Counted from the first letter of the stretch, positions 1 to 6,615 are shown. The stretch is DNA of 7,798 nucleotides from Nitrosomonas sp. UBA6494 (GCA_002435335.1 DJMI01000094.1:1-7798), one strand, 5' to 3'. Translations and numbers: made by a program. Notes: generated by a model not told the origin, from the letters alone.

Positions 1-914
1 AGCATGATGTTCATGATGCCAATACCGCCGACCAAGAGGGAAATCGATGCAATCGCGCCGAGCACGATCGACATGATTTTAGCCGCACTGGAGGCTACAT
101 CAGCGATTGCGGCTAAATTGCGTACAGTGAAATCGTTATCTTTGCCGGTTGCAATTCGATGTCGCTGACGCAGTAATTGGGTAATTTCCAGTTCCGCCAG
201 CGCCATCTCATCGCTGGAATTTCCTTGGGCCAGCATATAACGGATTGATCCGGGAAATTGATTGCCGGTAATTTGCCGTTCGCTGGTTGAAATCGGGATG
301 AAAACATTATCGTCTTGATCGCGGCCGCTCAAGCTTTGCCCTTTCGCCATCAATACACCGACAACCAGAAAAGGGCGATTGGTGATGCGTATGGTTTTCC
401 CGACGGGATCTTCATCACCGAACAAGTTTTTTGCTGTGATCGATCCAAGTACCGCAACTCGTGCAGCGGAACGCAAATCGGATCCGGTAAATACACTACC
501 GGATTCAATTTTCCAATTACCGACGGAGAAATAATCCGGTGTCGTGCCGGTCACAATAGTGCTCCAGTTTTTTGCGCTGTAGTTTAGTTGCACTGTACCG
601 GTGGTAACCGGGGCGGTAGCGTGTACCGACGGCAATTCCGCGACTGCGTAAGCGTCGCTAATGGTCAGTGTGCGCACGCTGCCGCTACCGAAGCTGAAGC
701 CGCCGGAGGAGGTTGCACCGGGGACCACGAGGAAAAGATTGCTGCCCATTTCCGTGATGGTTTGGTTGATTTGCGCGCGTGCGCCTTGGCCTATCGACAG
801 CATCAGCACGACAGCGGCAACACCGATGATCATGCCGAGCATGGTTAACCCGGTACGCAGGCGGTTTTGCTGCAAGGCGCGTAATGCTTCAACGATGATA
901 GCGGCGAAATTCAT
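1..914 (-). CDS. macB: MacB-type ABC transporter permease (FtsX-like fold), 3' end outside window
   Basis: Inner-membrane permease of a MacAB-type exporter. The frame is open without a stop from the ATG at 914-912 to the window edge, giving 304 residues; families with this architecture are usually about 400, so roughly 100 C-terminal residues lie outside. The protein starts MNFAAIIVEALRAL, the cytoplasmic amphipathic stretch usual for MacB cores. TM1 lies at about residues 22-42 and is followed by SIGQGARAQI. A large periplasmic domain (about 45-270) includes GSNLFLVVPG and RVAVLGSITAKNLFG. TM2 begins at about 278 and contains the characteristic LLVGGIGIMNIM at the edge. The start overlaps the ATPase stop as ATGA, so the two are translationally coupled. 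In E. coli MacB the ATPase and permease are one polypeptide; here they are separate genes. The substrate cannot be read from the sequence. Family assignment is firm; the symbol is approximate because MacB-like permeases are diverse. Confidence 0.93.
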   Translation of the reverse strand, partial: MNFAAIIVEALRALQQNRLRTGLTMLGMIIGVAAVVLMLSIGQGARAQINQTITEMGSNLFLVVPGATSSGGFSFGSGSVRTLTISDAYAVAELPSVHATAPVTTGTVQLNYSAKNWSTIVTGTTPDYFSVGNWKIESGSVFTGSDLRSAARVAVLGSITAKNLFGDEDPVGKTIRITNRPFLVVGVLMAKGQSLSGRDQDDNVFIPISTSERQITGNQFPGSIRYMLAQGNSSDEMALAELEITQLLRQRHRIATGKDNDFTVRNLAAIADVASSAAKIMSIVLGAIASISLLVGGIGIMNIM

Positions 915-1651
915 GTTACGGATTCGTTAGATCGATCCAACATCACGCGGCCATCTTTGAGGCGAATCAATCGCTTGGCGTATGCGGCGATGTCTTCTTC
1001 GTGTGTTACCAACACAATGGTGATGCCTTGTTCGCGATTTAATTGCCTAAACAACGTCATGATTTCCGCGCCGGTTTGTGTGTCCAGATTACCGGTAGGT
1101 TCGTCGGCGAGGATTAAGGGCGGGCTGTTGACCAGTGCACGGCTGATCGCGACGCGTTGTTGTTGGCCACCGGACAGTTGATTGGGGTGATGCAATGCGA
1201 AGTTTTCAAGACCGGTTTTGCGTAACATTTCTAATGCGCGTTGACGGCTTTGTGCACGGCTGATGCCTGCATATAACAACGGTGTTGCTACATTATCCAA
1301 TGCATTCATGCGTTTGAGCAGATTAAATCCCTGAAATACAAAGCCGATTTGAAGGTTGCGGATACGAGCCAATTCGTTGCCGGAAAGGGTAGCAACATTC
1401 TGTCCGGATAACCAATACGAACCGCTGCTCGGCGTATCCAAGCAACCGAGAATATTCATCAGCGTCGACTTGCCGGAACCCGAATGCCCCATGATAGCAA
1501 TGAATTCCCCCGGTTGAATCGTCAGATTGATATCGAACAATACTTGGCTGGTGATGGTGTCGCCATTCACATCTTGCAAACTATAGTGCTTGCAAAGATT
1601 TTCAATGCGAATCAGCGGAGAGATGGGTGAAAATGCGACTAATGACAACAT
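911..1651 (-). CDS. MacB-type ABC transporter ATP-binding protein
   Basis: Cytoplasmic ATPase that powers the adjacent permease; it belongs to the MacB/LolD/FtsE clade of type VII ABC systems. It has 246 residues and all nucleotide-binding motifs: Walker A GHSGSGKST at 55-63, Q-loop FVFQ ending at Q107, signature LSGGQ at 159-163, Walker B LILADEP at 179-185 with catalytic E184, D-loop NLD at 188-190, and H-loop H217. FNLL after the Q-loop and DEPTGNLD are typical of this clade. The ATG at 1651 shares its A with the TGA of the adaptor gene (TGATG). The start adds about a dozen residues before the usual first strand (LIRIENLCKHY), but the coupling supports it. The 3' end overlaps the permease start by 4 nt. 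It is a stand-alone NBD, not fused to the permease as in E. coli MacB. Confidence 0.95.
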   Translation of the reverse strand: MLSLVAFSPISPLIRIENLCKHYSLQDVNGDTITSQVLFDINLTIQPGEFIAIMGHSGSGKSTLMNILGCLDTPSSGSYWLSGQNVATLSGNELARIRNLQIGFVFQGFNLLKRMNALDNVATPLLYAGISRAQSRQRALEMLRKTGLENFALHHPNQLSGGQQQRVAISRALVNSPPLILADEPTGNLDTQTGAEIMTLFRQLNREQGITIVLVTHEEDIAAYAKRLIRLKDGRVMLDRSNESVT

Positions 1652-2790
1652 CAGAAAAATCGTAACTTAAACTTGCTTTCTGCTTCTTTTTTGTCGGCAA
1701 TTTCGCTGATGATGACTTTATCGCCTACCTGGATCTTGCCATCGATGATTTCCGTGTAATTGCCGTCAGTGGCGCCAGTCGTCACAGGGATTGCCGCCGG
1801 TTTTCCTTCCGTCAGCAGGAATGCGCGAGGTACATTGCTCGGCGATTCTGCTTTTCCGGTGTCGTCACTTTCCTTGGGTTGGAATCGCAATGCTGCGTTA
1901 GGAATGCGTAAAACGTCATTCTTTTGCAAGACGATAAAATGGATATTGGCAGTCATGCCTGGCAACAGCATACCGTCGGCATTGTCGACCAACGCGACGA
2001 CGTTGTACGTCACGACGTTTTCTTGAATGGTCGGATTCAAACGCACTTGCTTGACGGTCCCGGTGAACTGACGTTGTTGGAACGCATCAACTGTAAAGTT
2101 GATCACCTGCCCGATATGCAATTGACCGATGTCGGCTTCGGCAACGCTGATATTGATTTGCATTTGGCGCAAATCGTTGGCGATCTTGAACAATGTTGGT
2201 GTTTGGAAATTAGCGGCAACGGTTTGCCCGACATCGACATCGCGAGCGATCACGACCCCGGAAATCGGTGAGCGGATTACACTGTAATTCAGATTGGCCT
2301 GATCACGCTCGACTTGTGCTTTATGAATGGCTACTTGTGCTCGTGCCGCTTCGGTTTCTTGTTCGGCAATTTCAATGGCTTCGGGTGAAACGAATTGCTT
2401 TTCTTTCAGCAAACGTTGCCGCTTATATTTGTTTTCCGCGATTTTTAATGCGGCTTGAGAGTTGAGCAAATTAGCTTTGGATTGTTGCAACTGTGCGCGT
2501 AGCAGAGCCGGATCGAGTTCAGCCAATATTTGACCGGCCTCGACTTCATCGTTAAAGTCTACGTACAGTTTTGCCACTGTGCCGGAAATCTGCGTGCCGA
2601 CATTGACTAAAACCAGAGGGGTCAAAGTGCCGTTAGCGGAAATTGTCTGGACGATGTTACCCCGTTCTACGGTTCTAACTCGATATTTGTTTTCTGTGGG
2701 ATCTGTTTTGTTGTCGCTATAGAAATATGCTGCGGCAATTACGATCAAAATCAAAATAAAAGAGATTTTCTTAGTGCGAGAATTATGCAT
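1651..2790 (-). CDS. macA: MacA-type periplasmic adaptor (membrane fusion protein)
   Basis: Periplasmic adaptor that bridges the inner-membrane MacB-type transporter to a TolC-like outer membrane channel. It has 379 residues, the normal MacA length. An N-terminal signal anchor lies at about 10-23 (FILILIVIAAAYFY) after a basic start (RTKK); no lipobox cysteine is present. The first lipoyl half-motif is around 66-94 (GTQISGTVAKLYVDFNDEVEAGQ). A helical hairpin spans about 95-165, rich in Gln, Ala and Lys. The second lipoyl half is around 168-203 (VIRSPISGVVIARDVDVGQT), followed by beta-barrel and membrane-proximal domains up to a basic tail. It is the first gene of the three-gene module. The ATG at 2790 is the only start: no ATG, GTG or TTG lies between it and the upstream in-frame stop. 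No purine-rich ribosome site is visible in front of it, which is odd for the first gene of a transcript. Adaptor identity is firm; assignment to MacA rather than a near relative follows from its neighbours. Confidence 0.92.
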   Translation of the reverse strand: MHNSRTKKISFILILIVIAAAYFYSDNKTDPTENKYRVRTVERGNIVQTISANGTLTPLVLVNVGTQISGTVAKLYVDFNDEVEAGQILAELDPALLRAQLQQSKANLLNSQAALKIAENKYKRQRLLKEKQFVSPEAIEIAEQETEAARAQVAIHKAQVERDQANLNYSVIRSPISGVVIARDVDVGQTVAANFQTPTLFKIANDLRQMQINISVAEADIGQLHIGQVINFTVDAFQQRQFTGTVKQVRLNPTIQENVVTYNVVALVDNADGMLLPGMTANIHFIVLQKNDVLRIPNAALRFQPKESDDTGKAESPSNVPRAFLLTEGKPAAIPVTTGATDGNYTEIIDGKIQVGDKVIISEIADKKEAESKFKLRFF

Positions 2791-2884
2791 GTAGGAGCGA
2801 AAGAGAATTGAAAATGATCGGGTATGCGAAAGGTAGCGGTCGTTTTTAAAACCAAATGATTAAATTGAGCGTTAATAAAAACAA

Positions 2885-2912
2885 ATCTTACCATTTTCCC
2901 GAATATCTTACC
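2885..2912. repeat. 8-bp direct repeat, 20-bp period, upstream of macA
   Basis: ATCTTACC occurs at 2885-2892 and again at 2905-2912, exactly 20 bp apart (GGTAAGAT on the macA strand). This is close to two helical turns, so both copies face roughly the same side of the DNA. It lies about 95-120 bp upstream of the macA start. The layout is what an activator binding as a tandem dimer, such as a two-component response regulator, would need. No regulator gene is in the window and the match could be chance. Confidence 0.35.
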
Positions 2913-2934
2913 GGGGGTAGGCCAAATAGTTGCT

Positions 2935-2954
2935 GCATTCCGTGCGCCACATGC
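2935..2954. other. Imperfect inverted repeat downstream of udg
   Basis: GCAT (2935-2938) and GTG (2942-2944) pair with CAC (2948-2950) and ATGC (2951-2954) around a CGC loop, leaving a three-base bulge TCC. It lies about 45 bp beyond the udg stop. There is no T-run after it on the minus strand, so it is not a standard intrinsic terminator; at most it could stabilise the 3' end of the transcript. Confidence 0.2.
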
Positions 2955-2969
2955 CTCATTTTGTTTACC

Positions 2970-2986
2970 GAATTAATCAGTAATTC
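2970..2986. other. Short AT-rich inverted repeat just beyond udg stop
   Basis: GAATTA (2970-2975) and TAATTC (2981-2986) form a perfect 6-bp inverted repeat around the loop ATCAG, 14 bp past the udg stop. The stem has one G-C pair per arm, so it is weak, and no T-run follows. Terminator function is not supported. Confidence 0.2.
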
Positions 2987-2999
2987 ATTAGATTGTTTT

Positions 3000-3701
3000 T
3001 TAGACCAACGACCGCATCGTGGTTTTGGCGAAACAGAGATCCTTCCAAGCTTTGGCTTTTTCCGGTAAAGATCGAAGCAGATATGCGGGATGGTAAGTGA
3101 CGATGAGAGGGATGCCGCGATAATCGTGTGTTTTGCCGCGCAAACTGGAAATGCTGTCGTCGCTGTCTAACAGGTTTTGTGCTGCAACTTTTCCCAAGGC
3201 GATGATCAGTTTTGGTTTGATCATATCGATTTGCCGGCTTAGATAGGGTTCGCATTGCTTTGCTTCTTCCGTGCTGGGGTTGCGATTATTGGGCGGGCGG
3301 CATTTGACGATATTGGCGATGTATACGCGATCGCCGCGTTTTAATCCGATTGCTGCCAGCATCTGGTCGAGCAGTTTCCCGGCTGGGCCGACAAATGGTT
3401 CACCAAGCTCATCTTCTCGAGCGCCGGGGCCTTCTCCGATGAATAACCAATCGGCATGCTCGTCACCGACACCGAATACGGTATTGGTTCGTGTTTGATG
3501 TAATGGACATAAAGTGCATTGCGATACGGCTTGTTTGAGTTGATCCCAATCCATGTGATGAATCGATTGCGATAGATTGATTGTGCTATCAGGCTCGCTT
3601 AATGATCTGAGTTGGTGCGATTGACGTTGCGTTCCGGATTTTAATTGCCACAGCGGCAGCAGATTCAGTTCGTTGAGAATTTGCTTGCGACGATCGTTCA
3701 T
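3000..3701 (-). CDS. udg: Family-4 (iron-sulfur) uracil-DNA glycosylase
   Basis: Excises uracil from DNA to start base-excision repair of deaminated cytosine. It has 233 residues. Motif 1, GEGPGAREDELGEPFVG, is at 89-105 and is the hallmark of the family. KCRPPNNRNP is at 133-142 and the C-terminal active-site loop TYHPAYLLR is at 202-210. Four cysteines fit a 4Fe-4S site: C62 and C65 (CTLC), C134 and C150. A segment of about 55 residues precedes the cluster; similar extensions are common in proteobacterial members, some annotated as 'phage-type DNA polymerase' from homology to an SPO1 polymerase N-terminus. It is the last gene of the ispD operon, 37 bp after rimI. No Shine-Dalgarno lies before its ATG, but a ten-codon mini-ORF ends 1 nt upstream. 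Function is firm; the symbol is generic. Confidence 0.93.
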   Translation of the reverse strand: MNDRRKQILNELNLLPLWQLKSGTQRQSHQLRSLSEPDSTINLSQSIHHMDWDQLKQAVSQCTLCPLHQTRTNTVFGVGDEHADWLFIGEGPGAREDELGEPFVGPAGKLLDQMLAAIGLKRGDRVYIANIVKCRPPNNRNPSTEEAKQCEPYLSRQIDMIKPKLIIALGKVAAQNLLDSDDSISSLRGKTHDYRGIPLIVTYHPAYLLRSLPEKAKAWKDLCFAKTTMRSLV

Positions 3702-3702
3702 A

Positions 3703-3735
3703 TTAGAAGTTGTTGTTGCGCAAGGTGAGATGCAT
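3703..3735 (-). CDS. Possible 10-codon coupling mini-ORF between rimI and udg
   Basis: Two codons after the rimI stop, in the same frame (TAA AAC ATG), a mini-ORF encodes MHLTLRNNNF and ends in TAA. One base separates this stop from the udg ATG (TAA T ATG). The rimI-udg junction would otherwise be the only one in the operon with a real gap and no ribosome site, so the mini-ORF could carry ribosomes to udg by termination-reinitiation. It has no visible Shine-Dalgarno of its own, and a 10-codon frame is easily made by chance. Confidence 0.25.
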   Translation of the reverse strand: MHLTLRNNNF

Positions 3736-3738
3736 GTT

Positions 3739-4200
3739 TTATAGCATCAGTTGCATGACTCGTGCATCTTCACGGCCACACATGGCGGGGTAATAGCCTT
3801 TGCGTGTCGCGATTTGCTTGAAACCCATTTGCATATATAAGCGCGCCGCGCTGTGATTGGATTCACGTACATCAAGAAAAATCGATTTTGCATGCTGTTC
3901 GCGAGCGTGTGCAATTAAATGGAGCAGCATTTTCTTCCCCAAACCCTTTTTTTGCCACGCCATGCTAATACCGAGCGTAAGAACATGCGCTTCTTCCGGA
4001 CTCATCATCACGATACCGTATCCCAGTATGGCTTCCTCTTGTGCCAAGACTTGGCAGTAATATCCTGAATCAATGGAGTCAGCGAAATTTCTTGGTGACC
4101 ATGGGAAAAGAAAAATTTCCCGCTCAATCAGAATAATGTGTTCTACATCGGCTGATTGCATGGGGCGGATGACAACAATGGGTTCGATTGCCGTGTTCAT
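3739..4200 (-). CDS. rimI: Ribosomal-protein-alanine N-acetyltransferase RimI (GNAT)
   Basis: Transfers acetyl from acetyl-CoA to protein N-termini, classically ribosomal protein S18. It has 153 residues and a single GNAT domain. The N-terminal strand carries IEREIFLFPWSPRNF at about 25-39 (compare FPWSEKTF in E. coli). The acetyl-CoA loop is QKKGLGKK at 83-90, and the core LDVRESNHSAARLYMQMGF spans 109-127. The C-terminal RKGYYPAMCGREDARVM matches the RimI signature (YYP..GREDA). The E. coli general base E103 (in LEVRASN) aligns with D110 here, while the general acid tyrosine is kept as Y122. Its ATG overlaps the tsaB stop as ATGA. The tsaB-rimI adjacency is widespread (for example in Bacillus subtilis), so this placement is conserved. 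Confidence 0.93.
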   Translation of the reverse strand: MNTAIEPIVVIRPMQSADVEHIILIEREIFLFPWSPRNFADSIDSGYYCQVLAQEEAILGYGIVMMSPEEAHVLTLGISMAWQKKGLGKKMLLHLIAHAREQHAKSIFLDVRESNHSAARLYMQMGFKQIATRKGYYPAMCGREDARVMQLML

Positions 4201-4874
4201 CGCTCGTTTTCCTTTAATGCCACCTTATTGCGGATATAGACCGGCGCCGCTTGGGTTGCGTGAATAGTGGCGTTGGTGCGATATTTTTCCAGTGCGAGCA
4301 TAGCGACTTGTTCTGCATGCGGATGTAATCCGCCATGTGTTTGTTGTAAAGCGCCATGATAGCGTGTCGACAAGATTTCATGGAAGGTGTCGAATCCACT
4401 GCCACCGCTATGCCAACCGTGATCGAGTACCGGCGGTGCGTGCTGAGGCAAGCAAAGCGACGGTGAATGGACGATTTTCCAATTTCGATCAGCTACTTTC
4501 CGATAAGCTGCATGGTAAATTTCACCCATTCTGGCATCAAGTGCAACAATGACATTGTTTTTCGCGATTTTTTCCGCAACAGCTTCCAGTGTGCTTATCG
4601 CTATGACCGGCAAATTGGCGGCATATGCCAGGCCTTGCGTGACTCCGCAAGCGATGCGCAATCCGGTAAATGAGCCTGGCCCGGCACCGAAAGCGATACC
4701 GTCCAGTTGCTGCAGTGTCAGTTCCGCTTCAGTCAGTAATTCATGAATCATCGGTAATAGCATTTCCGAGTGACGCTGGCCGGCGGTAACTTCGTTGGTG
4801 ATTATTTTTCCATCGACATGCAATGCAACTGAGCAGAATTCGGTCGAGGTTTCCAAAGCCAGGATCGTGGGCAT
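4197..4874 (-). CDS. tsaB: tRNA threonylcarbamoyladenosine (t6A) biosynthesis protein TsaB
   Basis: Non-catalytic subunit of the bacterial t6A37 complex; it pairs with TsaD and TsaE to modify ANN-decoding tRNAs. It has 225 residues with an ASKHA fold. It starts MPTILALETSTEFCSVAL, followed by the diagnostic GAGPGSFTGLRI at 63-74, ALDARMGEIY at 111-120 and a C-terminal PVYIRNKVA at 211-219. The frame extends upstream to an ATG at 4949, but I chose 4874 because that ATG matches the family N-terminus and shares its A with the thpR TAA (TAATG); the extra 25 residues would lie inside thpR. The gene ends in an ATGA overlap with rimI. tsaD and tsaE are not in the window. Confidence 0.95.
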   Translation of the reverse strand: MPTILALETSTEFCSVALHVDGKIITNEVTAGQRHSEMLLPMIHELLTEAELTLQQLDGIAFGAGPGSFTGLRIACGVTQGLAYAANLPVIAISTLEAVAEKIAKNNVIVALDARMGEIYHAAYRKVADRNWKIVHSPSLCLPQHAPPVLDHGWHSGGSGFDTFHEILSTRYHGALQQTHGGLHPHAEQVAMLALEKYRTNATIHATQAAPVYIRNKVALKENER

Positions 4875-5422
4875 TATGCTAAATTCCATCGGGCGAGTGG
4901 AATATACTCGATTTGATTGTGAATCGGCTTGGATTGTACCAGTACCCATTGCATGACATCGAATAATATAGGTTCAATGGCGCTGGCTTGCGGCGGACGA
5001 GTCGCTCTGCGGATTAACGTGATATGTGGTTTGTAATGATGTTTGTCATAGGGGAATTGCGCATTGGTCAAAGCAATTTCAAGTTTATTGACCAGTTCCA
5101 GCAATTCATTACACGGTTGTGAAGGTTGTAACGATACGATTTGGGTGTGCTTCCAGTAGCAAACGGTATCAAGCAAGAGTTGGAACGGTTTGGCGGTTAT
5201 CGGTTGCATGCTCTGCTTTAAATTTTCAAGGCGAATTATGTCAATGTTGCCAAGAAATGCTAAGGTCAAGTGTATATGCTGCATTTTGATTTTTCGGCCA
5301 CCACATTGGACCGTAAGTTTATCAGCTTGCTGTGCTAGTTGTTTTTGCGTCGCTAGGTTAGGAAATAAAGCAAAAAAGACGCGGGCATAATTTGCTTCGA
5401 GTTTGCCGTTTTGACTTTCCAA
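4874..5422 (-). CDS. thpR: RNA 2',3'-cyclic phosphodiesterase / 2'-5' RNA ligase ThpR, TTG start
   Basis: 2H-phosphoesterase superfamily enzyme that opens 2',3'-cyclic phosphates and, in vitro, joins tRNA half-molecules by a 2'-5' bond. It has 182 residues, the usual length. Both catalytic HxTx motifs are present: HLTL at 51-54 and HITL at 133-136. The conserved N-terminal strand is RVFFALFP at 14-21. No ATG exists before residue 47, which is inside the domain. The only usable start is TTG at 5422-5420, two codons after the ispF stop and in the same frame as ispF (TAA TTA CAA TTG). No Shine-Dalgarno precedes it. Initiation probably depends on ribosomes finishing ispF. Downstream the stop overlaps tsaB by one base. 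Family assignment is firm; the start is less certain. Confidence 0.88.
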   Translation of the reverse strand: MESQNGKLEANYARVFFALFPNLATQKQLAQQADKLTVQCGGRKIKMQHIHLTLAFLGNIDIIRLENLKQSMQPITAKPFQLLLDTVCYWKHTQIVSLQPSQPCNELLELVNKLEIALTNAQFPYDKHHYKPHITLIRRATRPPQASAIEPILFDVMQWVLVQSKPIHNQIEYIPLARWNLA

Positions 5423-5428
5423 TTGTAA

Positions 5429-5914
5429 TTATGCGGTACGGTCGATCAGGCAAACGACCTGCGTGGCGATGCCTTCTTTACGACCAAGGGCGCCCATGTG
5501 CTCCGCGGTTTTTGCTTTGATATTGATGTCGCTTGGTTGCATTTGCAGGTCTTGCGCTATGTTTGCAATCATGGCTGGGATGTGCGGCGCCATTTTAGGT
5601 GCTTGCGCAATGATAGTCGCATCGATATTGATAATTTGGTATTGTTTTGCTTGCAATAGATCGAAGACATTGCGTAACAAAATGCGGCTATCAATATTTC
5701 GGTAGCGGGGATCGGAATCGGAAAAATGTCGTCCGATGTCACCGAGTGCTGCGGCACCGAGTAATGCATCACAAATGGCGTGTAACAATACATCCGCATC
5801 GGAGTGGCCGAGCAAACCCTTTTCATGCGGGATAGTGACACCGCCGATAATCAACGGGCGACCTTCGACCAATTGATGTATATCCATGCCTTGCCCTATT
5901 CTGAAAGTGCTCAT
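5429..5914 (-). CDS. ispF: 2-C-methyl-D-erythritol 2,4-cyclodiphosphate synthase IspF
   Basis: MEP-pathway enzyme that cyclises CDP-ME 2-phosphate to ME-2,4-cyclodiphosphate with release of CMP; it acts as a cytoplasmic trimer. It has 161 residues, full length. The divalent-metal ligands are D11 and H13 (GMDIH) and H45 (VLLHA). Other family motifs are IIGGVTIPHEKGLLGHSDAD at 22-41, GAAALGDIGRHFSDSDP, TIIAQAPKM and KAKTAEHMGALGRKEGIA near the end. Its ATG overlaps the ispD stop as ATGA. The stop TAA is followed by thpR in the same frame after six bases. ispD and ispF are commonly adjacent or fused in bacteria, which agrees with this pairing. Confidence 0.97.
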   Translation of the reverse strand: MSTFRIGQGMDIHQLVEGRPLIIGGVTIPHEKGLLGHSDADVLLHAICDALLGAAALGDIGRHFSDSDPRYRNIDSRILLRNVFDLLQAKQYQIINIDATIIAQAPKMAPHIPAMIANIAQDLQMQPSDINIKAKTAEHMGALGRKEGIATQVVCLIDRTA

Positions 5915-6615
5915 GCATTATTCCTTTGTTGTAAGATCAGTTCGGCTAATGCCAAATCATGCGGGTAGGTCACTTTAAAATTATAAGCATTTCCAGTTAC
6001 CAACTTGGGGTGATAACCCAGTGCTTCAATGGCACTTGCATCGTCGGTAATGGGTAAATGCGTTGTGTTTTGCAGTGCGTGCGCAAGTAAATGATAGCGA
6101 AACATTTGTGGGGTTTGTGCTTGCCATAGATGATCTCGAGATTCGGTTTGTGCGACCCGACCCTCCGCATTTTCCCGTTTTAATGTGTCGGCTACGGGGA
6201 CGGCTAAAAGTCCACCGACTTCATCCTCGGTAATTTCATGGATTAATCGTTCCAGTTGATCGTCGGATAAGCATGGCCGGGCTGCATCGTGTACCAGTAT
6301 CCAGTCCCGGTCGTCCATGGAGTGTTTTTGCTTTGCAGCAATAAGTCCATTCAGAACACTGTCCGCACGTGTTGCACCGCCACAATTCAGTACGATTAGC
6401 TTGTCCGAAAACTTAGACCAATCATAGTCGGACCAATGAATATCAGCGGGCGACAACACTACGATTACACTCGAAATATGCCGATTTCGGCATAGGGTTT
6501 CGATGGCATGAAAAATCATTGGTCGGTTGTTCAGTGGGAGATACTGCTTCGGTAGTTCATTACCCATGCGAGATCCCGACCCTGCTGCAGGAATTAAGGC
6601 AAAAAAATTCGGCAT
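5911..6615 (-). CDS. ispD: 2-C-methyl-D-erythritol 4-phosphate cytidylyltransferase IspD
   Basis: MEP-pathway enzyme that couples MEP with CTP to give CDP-ME and pyrophosphate. It has 234 residues, a normal length. The N-terminal CTP loop is PAAGSGSRMG at 9-18, followed by K23 in LPKQYLPL. GGATRADSVLNGL starts at 79, VHDAARP is at 108-114, AVPVADTLK is at 138-146, SRDHLWQAQTPQMFR starts at 159, and NFKVTYPHDL at 212-221 carries the conserved Lys214. The frame extends 10 codons upstream to a TTG at 6645, but the ATG at 6615 gives the standard MPNFFALIPAAG start and is preferred. No strong ribosome site precedes either. It is the first gene of a six-gene operon and its stop overlaps ispF as ATGA. 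Confidence 0.96.
   Translation of the reverse strand: MPNFFALIPAAGSGSRMGNELPKQYLPLNNRPMIFHAIETLCRNRHISSVIVVLSPADIHWSDYDWSKFSDKLIVLNCGGATRADSVLNGLIAAKQKHSMDDRDWILVHDAARPCLSDDQLERLIHEITEDEVGGLLAVPVADTLKRENAEGRVAQTESRDHLWQAQTPQMFRYHLLAHALQNTTHLPITDDASAIEALGYHPKLVTGNAYNFKVTYPHDLALAELILQQRNNA

Larger units (their letters stand above)
2791..2999. other. Intergenic region between udg and macA
   Basis: This 209-bp gap separates two same-strand operons, so it should hold the end of the ispD-udg transcript and the promoter of the macA module. It is AT-rich. Read toward macA it contains a possible -10 hexamer TTTAAT (plus-strand 2859-2864), but no convincing -35 at the right distance. It also holds the direct repeat and the two weak inverted repeats listed separately. 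No hairpin followed by a T-run is present on the minus strand, so I cannot name an intrinsic terminator for udg. Short open frames here are not credible genes. Confidence 0.6.

Noticed and set aside
315..848. Plus-strand ORFs opposite the permease gene
   Set aside because: The minus-strand permease frame is continuous and matches MacB cores throughout; the plus-strand frames are antisense shadows.
2935..2986. Inverted repeats after udg as a rho-independent terminator
   Set aside because: One stem is bulged and the other AT-only, and neither is followed by a T-run on the minus strand.
2856..3068. 70-residue plus-strand ORF in the udg-macA gap, with a CxxxC-like stretch
   Set aside because: It overlaps the 3' end of udg in antisense, has no ribosome site and shows no recognisable domain. 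It is best explained as a chance frame.
4872..4949. ATG at 4949 as tsaB start
   Set aside because: It would add 25 non-family residues inside thpR; the ATG at 4874 overlaps the thpR stop as TAATG and matches the TsaB N-terminus.
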